In this document: positions 35,471-46,000 of the stretch, piece by piece
Layout of the letters: each line of letters opens with the position of its first letter
Position numbering within the stretch: the stretch's first letter is position 1
DNA from: a bacterium
GTDB taxonomy: Bacteria; Patescibacteriota; Minisyncoccia; Phycocordibacterales; Phycocordibacteraceae
Direction: 5' to 3'
Assembly: GCA_021802705.1 (NCBI GenBank)
Contig: JAJZRL010000006.1
Location: 1 to 53,851, forward strand
Length of the DNA: 53,851 bases
Program-made: the position numbers and the translations under genes
The notes under the pieces: model-generated
What the model saw: only the letters and a program-made list of their open reading frames with translations
Told to the model about the DNA's origin: nothing
Databases searched by the model: none

Positions 35471-35653
35471 TCAGTGACGCAAGCGTTTCAGGTGCTTTAA
35501 AAACCTGCAGTCCGCGATTCCTGACGCCGCACAGTAGAGTGCGGCGAGCGAGTAGGCTGTCGTCGTCACCCACTCGCCTTGTAGCGAAGACAGGACGGCT
35601 AGGATGATGAAACTCACGCACAAAAACACACCAAGAAAGATTAATGGTCTCAC
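35471..35653 (-). CDS. 60-aa small membrane protein
   Basis: GTG start with AGGAGG upstream; MRPLIFLGVFLCVSFIILAVLSSLQGEWVTTTAYSLAALYCAASGIADCRFLKHLKRLRH; promoter upstream. Confidence 0.55.
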   Translation of the reverse strand: MRPLIFLGVFLCVSFIILAVLSSLQGEWVTTTAYSLAALYCAASGIADCRFLKHLKRLRH

Positions 35654-35735
35654 AGTATTACCTCCTCAAGGTACAATTTCTCCACGGTACTTACCGCAGA
35701 GGTCGGCGGGTTTTTGGGATCCCGATGACACAACC

Positions 35736-35764
35736 AGTATAGCATATACGCGCTCAAAAGTCAA
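35736..35764 (-). promoter_or_regulatory. Sigma70-like promoter TTGACT-N17-TATACT
   Basis: Minus strand ttgact tttgagcgcgtatatgc tatact. Confidence 0.7.
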
Positions 35765-35807
35765 GCGCAGCAGAAAGCCTCATTTTGTGGCTTTTAGGTT
35801 TCTGTGA

Positions 35808-35894
35808 TGGTGCGCCGGGAAGGATTTGAACCTTCGTAGGGCTATGCCCGACAGGTTTACAGCCTGTTGCGATTGACCACTCCGCCACCGACGC
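35808..35894 (-). tRNA. tRNA-Tyr (anticodon GTA), long variable arm, CCA encoded
   Basis: Minus strand GCGTCGGTGGCGGAGTGGTCAATCGCAACAGGCTGTAAACCTGT...GAAGGTTCAAATCCTTCCCGGCGCACCA. Confidence 0.95.
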
Positions 35895-35924
35895 AAGTCC
35901 TGCCTACTATAGCGGATTTTCTAT

Positions 35925-37178
35925 TTATTTCAAAACGAGAATGAGAACGTTCTGTTTTCCTTTGCGTACGAGCGCGTAACCGTTCGAGAAATCTGCAAGT
36001 GAGAGCTTACGTTCGGGGTCCTCAATGCGCATCCCCGAGAGCGTGATCCCCTTCCCTTCCACGAGCCGCCGGGCTTCGCTTTTCGAGGCGGCAAATCCGC
36101 CCGCGATGAGCGCTTCGACAAGCGGGAACCCCTTCTCGATATCCTTTCCCGTGATGGTTACCGATGGCGCTTCGGCAAGAGCGATGCCGCGTGCTCCGAG
36201 CGGAAGTTCCGAGAACGGCGTCGTGCCGAACAGGGCGCCGCTTGCGGTAGCGGCCTGAGCAGCCGTTCTCGATCCGTGTACGGTTTCGGTTACGAGCCGC
36301 GCAAGTGTTTGTTGCGCTTCACGAGCGGCCTCGTTGCGGCGATGACGCTCCATAAGAGCGTCTATCTCGCTAAGCGGCAGGAACGTGTACACGTTAAGAT
36401 ATTTTTCGATACCGGCATCGGGAAGATTGACCCAGAATTGATAAAAACTGAAAGGGGATGTTTTTTTCGGATCAAGCCAGACGGCATTCCCTTCCGTTTT
36501 TCCGAATTTCTTGCCGGCTGCATCGGTCACAAGCGGCATGCCGAGCGCGTATACCTGCTTCCCGAGCCGCTTCCGGATGAGGTCGACGCCGGAAAGCATG
36601 TTTGTCCACTGGTCTGATCCTCCCACCTGAAGGTCGACGCCGTGCCGCTCGTTGAGCATCAGGTAATCGAAGCCTTGCAAGAGCGCGTATGTGAACTCGG
36701 TGTACGAGATGCTTTCGTCCGGTGTCTCGAGGCGTTTCTTGATAATCTCGCGCTTCATGAGGTCGTTCACCGTGAAGTACTTGCCGACCTCGCGCAGAAA
36801 CGGTATGAGCCTGGCGCGCATGAGCCAGTCGGCATTATCAACCATCTTAAACGGCGTGCGGCCGAGGATACCCTTTAGCTGCGCCTTCAGTGCGCGGGTG
36901 TTCTTTGCGACTGTCTTCGTATCGAGCATCGGACGTTCGCCCGTCTCCTTCGGATCGCCGATCATGCCGGTCGCTCCGCCGATGAGGAAGACGAGCTTAT
37001 TGCCCGCTTCGCCAAGCCGCTTCATGAGGAGCACCCACGCGAGATGCCCGACATGCAGCGAATCGGCGGTCGGATCCGTACCGATATAGACCGTCCGCGA
37101 TACCTGGAGTACCTTCTCCGGTTCGGCGGACGAGTGCTCGATCAGCCCGCGGGCCCTCAGTTCTTCAACAAGCGTCAT
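35925..37178 (-). CDS. tyrS: Tyrosyl-tRNA synthetase
   Basis: YIGTDPTADSLHVGHLAWVLLMKRL; LLQGFDYLMLNERHGVDLQVGGSDQWTNMLSGVDLI; AAGKKFGKTEGNAVWLD; S4 domain at C-terminus. Confidence 0.95.
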   Translation of the reverse strand: MTLVEELRARGLIEHSSAEPEKVLQVSRTVYIGTDPTADSLHVGHLAWVLLMKRLGEAGNKLVFLIGGATGMIGDPKETGERPMLDTKTVAKNTRALKAQLKGILGRTPFKMVDNADWLMRARLIPFLREVGKYFTVNDLMKREIIKKRLETPDESISYTEFTYALLQGFDYLMLNERHGVDLQVGGSDQWTNMLSGVDLIRKRLGKQVYALGMPLVTDAAGKKFGKTEGNAVWLDPKKTSPFSFYQFWVNLPDAGIEKYLNVYTFLPLSEIDALMERHRRNEAAREAQQTLARLVTETVHGSRTAAQAATASGALFGTTPFSELPLGARGIALAEAPSVTITGKDIEKGFPLVEALIAGGFAASKSEARRLVEGKGITLSGMRIEDPERKLSLADFSNGYALVRKGKQNVLILVLK

Positions 37179-37193
37179 GGGAGAAATATAACA

Positions 37194-38987
37194 CTATTTA
37201 TGCAGGCCGATGTGGAGCTCATAGAGCCGATGGTATGTGCCGGCCTCGATTCGCATGAGCTCGTCATGAGTGCCGCTTTCGGCAATACGGCCGTCCTTCA
37301 AGACGAGGATCTTCCCCGCTGTCCGAACGGTCGAGAGCCGGTGCGCGATGATGAAGGTCGTGCGGCCGCGCATGAGCTTCTCAAGCGAATCGGTGATGAG
37401 CCGCTCCGTCTCCGGGTCGAGAGCGGAAGTCGGCTCGTCGAGAATGAGGATTTCCGGGTTGCGCAAGATCGCGCGGGCGATCGCGATACGCTGCTTCTGT
37501 CCGACCGAGAGCTTGATGCCGCGCTCGCCGACGAGCGTGTCGTATCCTTGCGGTTGCTTCACGATGAAGTCGTGGATATGCGCATCGCGCGCAGCACGCT
37601 CGACAGCTTCGTCGGACGCGTCGAAGGTGCCGTAGCGGATGTTCGCGCGAACCGTGTCGTTGAAGAGTGCGACTTCCTGCGGTACCACCGCGATACGGCG
37701 CCGAAGCTCGGTCAGGTCCCACTGTCGCGTGTCGACGCCATCGACGAGCACGCGTCCGCTCGTCGGGAAATAGTAGCCGGAGATAAGCGAGACGGCCGTG
37801 CTTTTCCCGCTTCCCGATTCGCCGACAAGCGCGATCGTCTCGCCCGGGTTCGCGACAAACGAAACGTCGGAAAGCACCTCAACCTCCTTGTCTCCGTAGT
37901 CGAATGAGACGGCGTCGAAGACAGTCCTCCCCGAACGCTCTGTTTGCGTCACGGCGCCGTCCGGATGGTAGACCTCTTCCGGCTCGACAAAGACTCGTTC
38001 GAGCTGTCCGGCCGATGTAAGGCCGTTCTGGATGGTCTGCCAACTGTACCCGAGCGCGACGAAAGGACCGAAGAACATGAGCGCATAGCCGTTGAGCGCG
38101 ACGAGATCGCCTACGGTCATGAAACCTTTCGCCACGAGGCTCGCCGAAGCGACGAATATCGCGAACTGCGTGAGGAAGACGATGATGCGCTGGAAGAATC
38201 CGATATTGCTCCATACCTTCTCGAGCGAATACCAGATCCCCGCTGTTTCTCCGATCAGATTCCTACGCGCTTTCGCGATCTCGTGTTCTTCCGCCGCCGC
38301 CTGTTTGATAGCGGTTACTTGTTGGACCGCCGAAGCCGAATCATCCCAGTGGCGATTCCACGATTCATGCGCCGTGTGATCGATCGCTGCGATCGGTCGA
38401 AGCATGAAAACGAGCGATACGACATATGCGCAGACGCCGGCTGCGAGAATGCCCGCTATCGGCACGTTGATACTTGCCGCAAGGACGATGCCGATCACGA
38501 CGGAGAGGAGCTGCGGCGCGATCTGGATGGCGTTCTGCATGATGGATGAGACGCGCCACCCCGCTGTTCCGATCTTCGAGAGCACGCCATTGATGTGTTC
38601 GTTCGTATGGTATGCGATCGGGAGCCGGAAGAGGTGGATGAACCCTTCAGTCTGGATACCGAGGTGCACGTACGTATCGATCTTGCGTCGCGAGCGGTCT
38701 ATCACCCAATCGATGCTGTTCGCGATAATCTGGATGCCCGCCCATGCGGCGAGCATCATCGCCCAAAACGGGAACGCGCCACCCGCTGCCCCGCCTTGCG
38801 AAAGGCTGATAAGCGCATCGAAGAAGCGGCCCGTGACGTACGGCACGCTGCCGTTTGCCGCTGCAGAGATGAGGCCGAGAAACGCGAGGAACAAGAGTTC
38901 CCCGCGATACGGTCGTGCGTGCCGCCAGATGCCGCGCATTCCCTCGCGGAAAGATACCGGCGTGTCGTTTCCTGTCATCTCGGACAT
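37194..38987 (-). CDS. ABC transporter, fused permease and ATP-binding protein (MsbA/exporter type)
   Basis: TM domain then ALVGESGSGKSTAVSLISGYYFPTSGRVLVDGVD; LSVGQKQRIAIARAILRNPEILILDEPTSALD; IAHRLSTVRTAGKILVLKDGRI. Confidence 0.93.
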   Translation of the reverse strand: MSEMTGNDTPVSFREGMRGIWRHARPYRGELLFLAFLGLISAAANGSVPYVTGRFFDALISLSQGGAAGGAFPFWAMMLAAWAGIQIIANSIDWVIDRSRRKIDTYVHLGIQTEGFIHLFRLPIAYHTNEHINGVLSKIGTAGWRVSSIMQNAIQIAPQLLSVVIGIVLAASINVPIAGILAAGVCAYVVSLVFMLRPIAAIDHTAHESWNRHWDDSASAVQQVTAIKQAAAEEHEIAKARRNLIGETAGIWYSLEKVWSNIGFFQRIIVFLTQFAIFVASASLVAKGFMTVGDLVALNGYALMFFGPFVALGYSWQTIQNGLTSAGQLERVFVEPEEVYHPDGAVTQTERSGRTVFDAVSFDYGDKEVEVLSDVSFVANPGETIALVGESGSGKSTAVSLISGYYFPTSGRVLVDGVDTRQWDLTELRRRIAVVPQEVALFNDTVRANIRYGTFDASDEAVERAARDAHIHDFIVKQPQGYDTLVGERGIKLSVGQKQRIAIARAILRNPEILILDEPTSALDPETERLITDSLEKLMRGRTTFIIAHRLSTVRTAGKILVLKDGRIAESGTHDELMRIEAGTYHRLYELHIGLHK

Positions 38988-38991
38988 GAAG

Positions 38992-39513
38992 CTAGCGAGC
39001 GAGGAAGAAGAGGCCTATGGCTGGCGCCGCGAACCACCAGAAGAAATACTGACTCGGCGCGAAAAGCGCGCTTATGGCGGAAGTGAAGTGGTATGCCGTA
39101 GCAACCGAGAAGAGATGGTATGCGAGCGCGAGAAGGAACGCGGCGCCGAAGAACGAGAGGATGATAAGCCCGAGGAAGCCTATCGAAAGGAAATCGGAAA
39201 CGACGACGCGCCGCAGGGTGATGTAGAAGGCTCCCGCAAGGCCGGCGTACAGGCCGATGTGCGCCAAAAGCGCTGTCATGAGCGGTGCTGAAGGGAGCAG
39301 AGAAGCGTACGGGAATGCGATATACAGCGCATACGCGGCATAGAAAGAGAAAAGGAGCGCGACGAAAGGACCTCGTCCGACGTATCGTGCGAAAAGGAAA
39401 AGGAGCGCGACCAGAACGATGATGATGAGAAAATTGCTCGCGACGGACCACGCGGTGAGCGCGGTATGCGTCGTCAGAGCGCTTGCTTGAGCGACACTGT
39501 TAAGGGCGTGCAT
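38992..39513 (-). CDS. Hypothetical polytopic membrane protein
   Basis: 173 aa with about five hydrophobic segments; TATACT 7 nt upstream of ATG. Confidence 0.65.
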   Translation of the reverse strand: MHALNSVAQASALTTHTALTAWSVASNFLIIIVLVALLFLFARYVGRGPFVALLFSFYAAYALYIAFPYASLLPSAPLMTALLAHIGLYAGLAGAFYITLRRVVVSDFLSIGFLGLIILSFFGAAFLLALAYHLFSVATAYHFTSAISALFAPSQYFFWWFAAPAIGLFFLAR

Positions 39514-39556
39514 ATCACACAGTATACGGTACGGCTTCGGGAGAAGCGGAAGGTTG

Positions 39557-40636
39557 TCAGATGCCCTCGTTTCTCAAGTCCTCCATCGCCTTCTTCGCTT
39601 TGCTTGAGAGTTTCTGCGGAAGCGCCGTTTCGAGCCGGATAATGAGATCGCCGCGTGCAAATTCGCTCGGGATGCCCTTGCCGCGCACGCGCAAAAGCTC
39701 CTCGGCGCGCTTCATCGGGGGTATTTTCACCTCGAGTGTCTTCCCTTCGAGCGTTTCAACGGGTACCGTCGTCCCGAGAAGAGCATCGGTGAGCTTAACC
39801 GGAAGATCCATGACGAGATTCAAATCCTCCCGACGGAATACGGGATGCGGCTTCACGTGTATCTTCACATAAAGGTCTCCTGCGATGCCTGTTTTTACCG
39901 CCTCGCCTTGCTGAGGCAACCGTATCATTTCTCCATTATCGATACCGGGCGGGATGTTGATCTTTATTTCCTCTTCGCGGCGGCGCGTACCGTGACCCTT
40001 GCATTCGGGGCATTTTTCTTTCGGGATCTTGCCGCTGCCATCGCACTGCGTGCACAGGCGCACGCTGCTGAACTGCCCGAGGATAGAATTGCGTATCTCG
40101 TGTACCCGGCCGCTACCGTTACAAGTCTTGCAGGTCTCAAGCTCGGTGCCCGGTGCAGCGCCGGTGCCGCGACAGAGCGTACACGTCGAGACTTTCGCGA
40201 TAAGCACCGTGCGGGCCGTCCCGAACACGGCATCTTTGAACGGGATTTCGAGATCGATAGAGATATCGCGTCCTCGCGGCGTCCGGGGGCTGCCGCCTCG
40301 GCCTCCTGAAAACATCTCGCCGAAAATATCGCCGAGGTCGAACTCGACGCCGCCTTGTCCGAAACCTTGCTGGAATTGGCTGAAATCGAATCCGCCAAAC
40401 CCGTTCCCGTTCCCCGCCGGACCGCCGCCGGGGAACGCCTGGCCGTAAGCGTCGTATTCGCGGCGCTTCTTATCATCGCTCAGAACGGCGTAAGCTTCGG
40501 TGATTTCCTTGAATTTCTCGTCGGGGCCTCCTTTGTCCGGATGATACTTATGGGCAAGCTTCCGAAATGCTTTCTTGATATCATCCTTGCTCGCTTTCTT
40601 GTCGACGCCAAGCACGCTGTAATAATCTTTCGCCAT
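39557..40636 (-). CDS. dnaJ: Molecular chaperone DnaJ
   Basis: J domain ([50 protein letters not shown]), G/F region, CxxCxGxG repeats. Confidence 0.96.
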   Translation of the reverse strand: MAKDYYSVLGVDKKASKDDIKKAFRKLAHKYHPDKGGPDEKFKEITEAYAVLSDDKKRREYDAYGQAFPGGGPAGNGNGFGGFDFSQFQQGFGQGGVEFDLGDIFGEMFSGGRGGSPRTPRGRDISIDLEIPFKDAVFGTARTVLIAKVSTCTLCRGTGAAPGTELETCKTCNGSGRVHEIRNSILGQFSSVRLCTQCDGSGKIPKEKCPECKGHGTRRREEEIKINIPPGIDNGEMIRLPQQGEAVKTGIAGDLYVKIHVKPHPVFRREDLNLVMDLPVKLTDALLGTTVPVETLEGKTLEVKIPPMKRAEELLRVRGKGIPSEFARGDLIIRLETALPQKLSSKAKKAMEDLRNEGI

Positions 40637-40705
40637 ATCCGCGATTATACGCTCTTACAAATTCACATGCAAAAATTCGCTGCGTTTTTAAACGCGACGA
40701 ACTTC

Positions 40706-42592
40706 TTATTCTTTTTCTTTGAACTCTGCGTCGGCCGGTCCGGCGGCGTCGGGAGGATTCTGATCGCCGTTCGAAGCTGGCGGCGGCGTCTGGTTTTTCA
40801 TCATCGCTTCACCGATCTTAGAGAGCGTTGACGAGAGCTTCTCGGTCGCGTTCTTGATGGTCGCCGCATCTTCGCTGTTCCGCGCTGTCTTAAGTGCGTC
40901 GACACCGTCTTGGACCTCTTTCACTACTTCGGCGCCGGCCTTCTCGCCGTTTTCTTTGATCGCTTTTTCAGCCGCGTAGATAGCCTGATCAGCGATGTTG
41001 CGTACCTCGATAAGCTCTTTGCGTTTCTCGTCGTCCGCCGCATGAGCCTCGGCATCTTGGCGCATTTTCTCTATGTCCTCTTTCGAAAGGCCGGTCGAGC
41101 CTTCGATGCGGATACTCTGCTCCTTCCCTGTCATCTTCTCTTTCGCTTTTACGGTAAGGATGCCGGAAGCGTCGACATCGAACGTCACTTCGATCTGCGG
41201 CATGCCGCGCGGCGCGGGTGGAATACCGTCGAGCATGAAACGGCCGAGAGACTTGTTGTCGGTGCTCATCGCGCGCTCTCCTTGGGTGATGTGGATTTCG
41301 ACAGAGGGTTGGTTATCGGCTGCGGTCGAGAATGTCTGCGTGCGCGAGGTCGGTATCGCCGTATTGCGCTCGACAAGCTTCGTCGCGACGCCCCCCATCG
41401 TTTCTATCGAGAGCGAGAGCGGAATGACATCGACGAGAAGGATGTCTTTCACGTCGCCCTGGAGGATGCCGGCCTGGATGGCGGCACCGATAGCGACAAC
41501 CTCATCAGGGTTTACGCTCATGTTCGGTTTCTTGCCGAAGAACGACTCGACGGCTGCCTGGATGGCGGGCATACGGGTTTGGCCTCCTACGAGAATGACC
41601 TCGTCGATATCGCCTATCTTGAACGGTGATGCTTCCATCGCTCGTTTCGTGATCGCCATCGCGCGCTCGATGAATTCTCCGGAAAGCTCTTCGAGTTTCG
41701 CGCGTGTCATCTTGATGAGGAGATGTCGCGGTCCCGCAGCATCGGACGTGAGGAACGGGATGTTGATCTCCGTCTCCATCGCGCTTGAGAGCTCGATCTT
41801 CGCCTTTTCCGCGGCCTCATCGAGACGCTGTCGCGCAAGCGCGTCGCTCCTTACGTCGATGCCGCTCTCTTTCTTGAATTCGTCGGCGAGCCAGTTGATG
41901 ATCTTCTGATCGATATCCTTTCCGCCGAGGTGTGCGTCGCCATCGGTCGATTTCACCTCGATCACGTCATCCCCCACCTCAAGGACGGATATATCGAACG
42001 TGCCGCCGCCGAAATCGAAGACCGCGATTTTTTCGTCTTTCTTTTTATTGAAACCGTACGCGAGCGCGGCCGCCGTCGGCTCGTTGATGATGCGCTTCAC
42101 GTCGAGTCCGGCGATCTGTCCGGCGGCCTTGGTCGCGCTGCGTTGGTCATCGTTGAAATAGGCGGGAACGGTGATGACGGCCTCGCTTATCGTCTCGCCG
42201 ATTTTCGCTTCGGCATCGGCTTTCAGCTTGCCGAGGATCATCGCCGAGACCTCTTCCGGACGGCACCACGTATCAGCCATACGCACCTCGATGCCTCCGT
42301 TATCGGCTTTACGCATTTCAAACGGCACCGCCGCTTTATCCTTCTGAACCTCCGGCTCGTCATACGAGTGTCCGATAAAGCGTTTGATCTGATAGATCGT
42401 ATTCAAAGGATTCGTCACCGACTGGCGCTTCGCGAGCGTACCGACTGTACGTTCTCCCGTCTTTCCGATAGCGACGATAGACGGCGTCGTCCGCGCCCCC
42501 TCTGCGTTTTCAAGGACGCGCGGTTCGCCGCCTTCGACGATCGCCATCGCGGAATTAGTCGTACCAAGATCAATGCCAAGAATTTTTGCCAT
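40706..42592 (-). CDS. dnaK: Molecular chaperone DnaK (Hsp70)
   Basis: [93 protein letters not shown]. Confidence 0.97.
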   Translation of the reverse strand: MAKILGIDLGTTNSAMAIVEGGEPRVLENAEGARTTPSIVAIGKTGERTVGTLAKRQSVTNPLNTIYQIKRFIGHSYDEPEVQKDKAAVPFEMRKADNGGIEVRMADTWCRPEEVSAMILGKLKADAEAKIGETISEAVITVPAYFNDDQRSATKAAGQIAGLDVKRIINEPTAAALAYGFNKKKDEKIAVFDFGGGTFDISVLEVGDDVIEVKSTDGDAHLGGKDIDQKIINWLADEFKKESGIDVRSDALARQRLDEAAEKAKIELSSAMETEINIPFLTSDAAGPRHLLIKMTRAKLEELSGEFIERAMAITKRAMEASPFKIGDIDEVILVGGQTRMPAIQAAVESFFGKKPNMSVNPDEVVAIGAAIQAGILQGDVKDILLVDVIPLSLSIETMGGVATKLVERNTAIPTSRTQTFSTAADNQPSVEIHITQGERAMSTDNKSLGRFMLDGIPPAPRGMPQIEVTFDVDASGILTVKAKEKMTGKEQSIRIEGSTGLSKEDIEKMRQDAEAHAADDEKRKELIEVRNIADQAIYAAEKAIKENGEKAGAEVVKEVQDGVDALKTARNSEDAATIKNATEKLSSTLSKIGEAMMKNQTPPPASNGDQNPPDAAGPADAEFKEKE

Positions 42593-42615
42593 ACGTATTA
42601 TGCGTTATTTATATT

Positions 42616-43179
42616 TTACGCTCCTTGATTCTCGCTTGCAAAGCGGGCAACGCGAACTTTCGCGGGGCGGATGACCATCCCGCCCACCTTCCACCCCTTC
42701 TCGAGGACGGTCGTGATGGTCCCATCCTTCTCTGCCGTATCGACGCTATCTTGGCCGAGCGCTTCGTGTATGACAGGATCAAACACTCCGGTTCCGATTC
42801 CTATCTCTTCAAGACCGAGCTTGGCGAATGCGTCCTCAAGGCTTTTTACAATAGCCAAGAAGCCTTCGGGAAGCTCTCCATGCCATTTCGCGCGTTCGAT
42901 CGCATCGAACGCGGGGAACATTTCCTCCACTGCTTTTGAAATCCCGATCTGCTTCGCTCGAGCAACTTCTTCGTTGCCTCGCTTCAAGAGGTTCACATAG
43001 TCGGCTTTTGCACGCTGCCAGCCGTCCATATATTCCTGCTTCTCCGCACGACAGGCCTCAAGTTCGCTTTTGAGCTTCACGACTCTCTTCTCGGCGCCAC
43101 CGTCCTCGAGCGGCTCGTCATTCTCCTCCTCAAGGACAACGTCCTCCGGGTCTATATCATCTCCATGCCATTCCTTCAT
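42616..43179 (-). CDS. grpE: Nucleotide exchange factor GrpE
   Basis: DGWQRAKADYVNLLKRGNEEVARAKQ; EEIGIGTGVFDPVIHEALG; VLEKGWKVGGMVIRPAKVRV. Confidence 0.93.
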   Translation of the reverse strand: MKEWHGDDIDPEDVVLEEENDEPLEDGGAEKRVVKLKSELEACRAEKQEYMDGWQRAKADYVNLLKRGNEEVARAKQIGISKAVEEMFPAFDAIERAKWHGELPEGFLAIVKSLEDAFAKLGLEEIGIGTGVFDPVIHEALGQDSVDTAEKDGTITTVLEKGWKVGGMVIRPAKVRVARFASENQGA

Positions 43180-43242
43180 GCGTTCATAATGCCCGAAGCG
43201 AAGCGTCGAGTCAAAAAGAGGGTGTGGGGATGAGAGGAGTAC

Positions 43243-43641
43243 TCAGCGCTTGCTCCACTGCTTGCGCTTGCGTGCCTTGACGAGACCCGGCTTCTTGCGT
43301 TCTTTGGCGCGCGGATCCCGGGTAAGAAGCTTCGCTCCCTTCAGCACCGTTCGAGTGCCCGGTTCGGCTTTGACGAGCGCGCGGCTAATGGCGTGCCGGA
43401 GCGCGTCGGCTTGCGCGGCAACGCCGCCTCCTTCGATATGAGCAGTCACGGCGTACGTCTGTGCGCTGTCAGCTATCTCGAAGGCTTCTCCGGCGATCTT
43501 CGCGCGTTCAGCCGTCTTGAAATATTCGTTCAAACTCTTGCCGTTTACCGTGATGAGAGCTTCGGGAGCCGGTGATAGCCGCACGCTTGCGACGGCGGTC
43601 TTGCGGCGTCCAACGGCGGTGATAAAAGCGGTTGTTGTCAT
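43243..43641 (-). CDS. rpsI: 30S ribosomal protein S9
   Basis: AVGRRKTAVASVRL; HIEGGGVAAQADALRHAISRALV; RDPRAKERKKPGLVKARKRKQWSKR. Confidence 0.96.
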   Translation of the reverse strand: MTTTAFITAVGRRKTAVASVRLSPAPEALITVNGKSLNEYFKTAERAKIAGEAFEIADSAQTYAVTAHIEGGGVAAQADALRHAISRALVKAEPGTRTVLKGAKLLTRDPRAKERKKPGLVKARKRKQWSKR

Positions 43642-43647
43642 AATAGG

Positions 43648-44013
43648 CTACGCGTTGACGATTAGATTTTTCATCCGCGGCGCGCGGAGCTTATTGCGGG
43701 GGATCATCCCATCCACCGTTTTTCGCACGACTTCTTCGATACCTTTCTTCGCAAGCATTTCTTCCATGCTCATTTCACGCAAGCCCCCGGGATATCCGGT
43801 GTAGCGGGTATAGATCTTCCCTTTCGTCCGGCGTTCCGGCAGATTGAGCTTACTGGCGTTTTCGATAACGACTTTCATGGGAAGCGCTTGGTTTCTCGCA
43901 AAACGAACCGAACGCTTCCCGAGAAGCGCGTGAGCGGCTTCGCTCGCAACGCGTCCGAGCGAGCGGTTTGCGGCGTTTATCGTGTACGTGGTCTGTCCGG
44001 TTTGCGGTGTCAT
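43648..44013 (-). CDS. rplM: 50S ribosomal protein L13
   Basis: YTINAANRSLGRVASEAAHALLGK; KIYTRYTGYPGGLREMSMEEML; VDGMIPRNKL. ATG at 44013. Confidence 0.94.
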   Translation of the reverse strand: MTPQTGQTTYTINAANRSLGRVASEAAHALLGKRSVRFARNQALPMKVVIENASKLNLPERRTKGKIYTRYTGYPGGLREMSMEEMLAKKGIEEVVRKTVDGMIPRNKLRAPRMKNLIVNA

Positions 44014-44026
44014 AACAAGATGCATA

Positions 44027-44380
44027 CTAGACAAATGCGATATAAGCAAGTTTTCGCGCGTCGTTCGCGCCCCGTCGCGTCCGTTTTACGATGCGCGTAT
44101 ACCCTCCGGCTCGTTCGCTGTAACGCGGCCCGATCGATTCAAAAAGCTTCGCTACCGCGACGTCATCATTGAGGCGGGCTTTCGTAAGGCGCCGGCTTGC
44201 GAGCGTATTTTTCTTTGCATAGGTTACGAGCCGTTCGACGAACGGGCGAAGCTCCTTCGCTTTCGCTTCGGTGGTCGATATGCGTTCATGCATGACGAGC
44301 GAACGTGCGAGCGAGCGGAGCAACGCCCGGCGCTGGTTAGCCGGCCTGTTAAACGAACGAGGTTTGCTTCTCTGGCTCAT
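44027..44380 (-). CDS. rplQ: 50S ribosomal protein L17
   Basis: RRALLRSLARSLVMHERISTTEAKAKELRPFVERLVTYAKK; GYTRIVKRTRRGANDARKLAYI. ATG at 44380. Confidence 0.94.
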   Translation of the reverse strand: MSQRSKPRSFNRPANQRRALLRSLARSLVMHERISTTEAKAKELRPFVERLVTYAKKNTLASRRLTKARLNDDVAVAKLFESIGPRYSERAGGYTRIVKRTRRGANDARKLAYIAFV

Positions 44381-44390
44381 GCTTTCTTCA

Positions 44391-45326
44391 TTACTCTCCC
44401 TTAAGTCCGAGCCCGAAACGCGCAAGCGCTGCCGAAATCTCTCCGAGCGCCTTCTCGCCGATACCGTCGATCTCCTTGAGAGTGTTTGCGGATTTTCGTG
44501 CGAGGCCGGCAACGCTCTTTATGCCGGCTTCTTCCAGGGCCGAGACGACGCGCGCGGAAAGTTCGAGATCGGCGATTTTCGTTTTCGCAGGATCGGGTGA
44601 CTCGGCCGTGCTTGCGGCTTCTTCGGGAATGCTCGAATCTTCCTGGAAACCGACGATAGCTCTCAGCTGATGGATCATGATCTCGATCGATTGTTCCAAC
44701 GCTTCGCGCGGAGCAATGGTACCGTTCGTTTCGATGAGGACGCGCAGGCGGTTGAAATCGGTACGGTCGCCGACACGCATGTTCTCCACCTCGTAATTTA
44801 CGCGTCGTATCGGCGTGAAGGTGGCATCAAGCGCGATGGTGCCGATATCGACCTTTTCCTTCGTGAGCACTTCGCGCGATACGTAGCCGAGGCCGCGCTC
44901 GATCGTCGCCTCGAACTCAAGCGACGCTTTTCCGGAAAGGTCGGCGATATGCTGATCGGGATTCTTTATCTCGACCTGAGTCGGCAGATCGAAATCCTTT
45001 GCCGTAGCTTCTACCGCACCCTTGGCTGAAAGCCTTATGGTCTGCGGCTCGTCGCCATGAAGGACGAAGTGGACGCGCTTAAGATTCATGAGTATCTCCA
45101 TGACGGTTTCGCGGACGCCCTCTATGGTGGCGAACTCGTGCGGGACGCCGTCGATCTTCACTTGCGTGACAGCGGCGCCGGGAAGAGAGGAAAGAATGAT
45201 ACGCCGCAAAGAGTTTCCGAGCGTATGCCCGTATCCCGGATACAGCGAATCAATCTCATAAATCCCCTGCGTGTTCTCTTCAGAAACGACACGAGGTTTG
45301 CTGGGAAGTGTGATGTGGTATTCCAT
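44391..45326 (-). CDS. rpoA: DNA-directed RNA polymerase subunit alpha
   Basis: [25 protein letters not shown]-type alpha-NTD ([59 protein letters not shown]) and helix-hairpin-helix C-terminal domain. ATG at 45326. Confidence 0.96.
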   Translation of the reverse strand: [311 protein letters not shown]

Positions 45327-45370
45327 AACGCAATCGTAATTACCGTTTAATTCGGATACATGAATAAAAG

Positions 45371-45982
45371 CTATCTCGTGTAGAACGAGAGCACGGCCGC
45401 AAGGTCGCCCGCCGGATCGGCTGAGGCGATGGTGGGCAACTCGACAACGCCGCCCTCCATGCCTTTCGGATCCCATGAAAGCCAGCTTACGAGCGGACGT
45501 TCGAGAAAACGTTCGCCGAAGCCGAGAAGAGAGGTGTGCTTTCTCGATGCTTCCCGTATCGCGATCCGATCCCCGACTGAAAGCGTGTGCGAAGGTACCC
45601 GCATCTTCTTCCCGCCGACGAGCACATGGCCATGAGACACCATTTGACGGGCTGCCCGGCGCGTCGGGGCGAGACCGAGCCGCCATATGACGTTATCGAG
45701 CCGGAGTTCGAGAAGCTCGTGGAGACGCTCGGAAGGCTGTGCGCTATGCGCCGCAAGCGCTTTGCGCACATAGTTGCGGAATTGTCTTTCCGGCAGACCA
45801 TAAGTGACGCGCACCTTCTGCTTTTCAAGCATCTGTTTGCTATATTCGCTTGCCCGCCCGCGTCCGCCGCGCTTGTTTTTCGCGCTGCGATCAGCTGAAA
45901 GCGCGAACTTTTGCGTCTGCGCTTTCTCGAAGACGGAAGCGCCGAGGCGTTTTGCTATTTTATATCGTGGACCTGTTTTCAT
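45371..45982 (-). CDS. rpsD: 30S ribosomal protein S4
   Basis: GPRYKIAKRLG; YGLPERQFRNYVRKAL; LELRLDNVIWRLGLAPTRRAARQMVSHGHVLVGGKKMRVPSHTLSVGD. Confidence 0.96.
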   Translation of the reverse strand: MKTGPRYKIAKRLGASVFEKAQTQKFALSADRSAKNKRGGRGRASEYSKQMLEKQKVRVTYGLPERQFRNYVRKALAAHSAQPSERLHELLELRLDNVIWRLGLAPTRRAARQMVSHGHVLVGGKKMRVPSHTLSVGDRIAIREASRKHTSLLGFGERFLERPLVSWLSWDPKGMEGGVVELPTIASADPAGDLAAVLSFYTR

Positions 45983-46000
45983 AATATATCGTTGGAATGA

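Noticed and set aside
35247-35621. N-terminal extension of the 34752 ORF up to 35621
   Set aside because: A strong SD (GGAGGT) and ATG at 35246, plus a promoter and hairpin inside the supposed extension, show this part is 5' UTR/intergenic.
40640-40705. CIRCE/HrcA operator for the dnaK-dnaJ-grpE genes
   Set aside because: No TTAGCACTC-N9-GAGTGCTAA-like element found upstream of grpE, dnaK or dnaJ; only a short gcgttt/aaacgc palindrome between dnaK and dnaJ.
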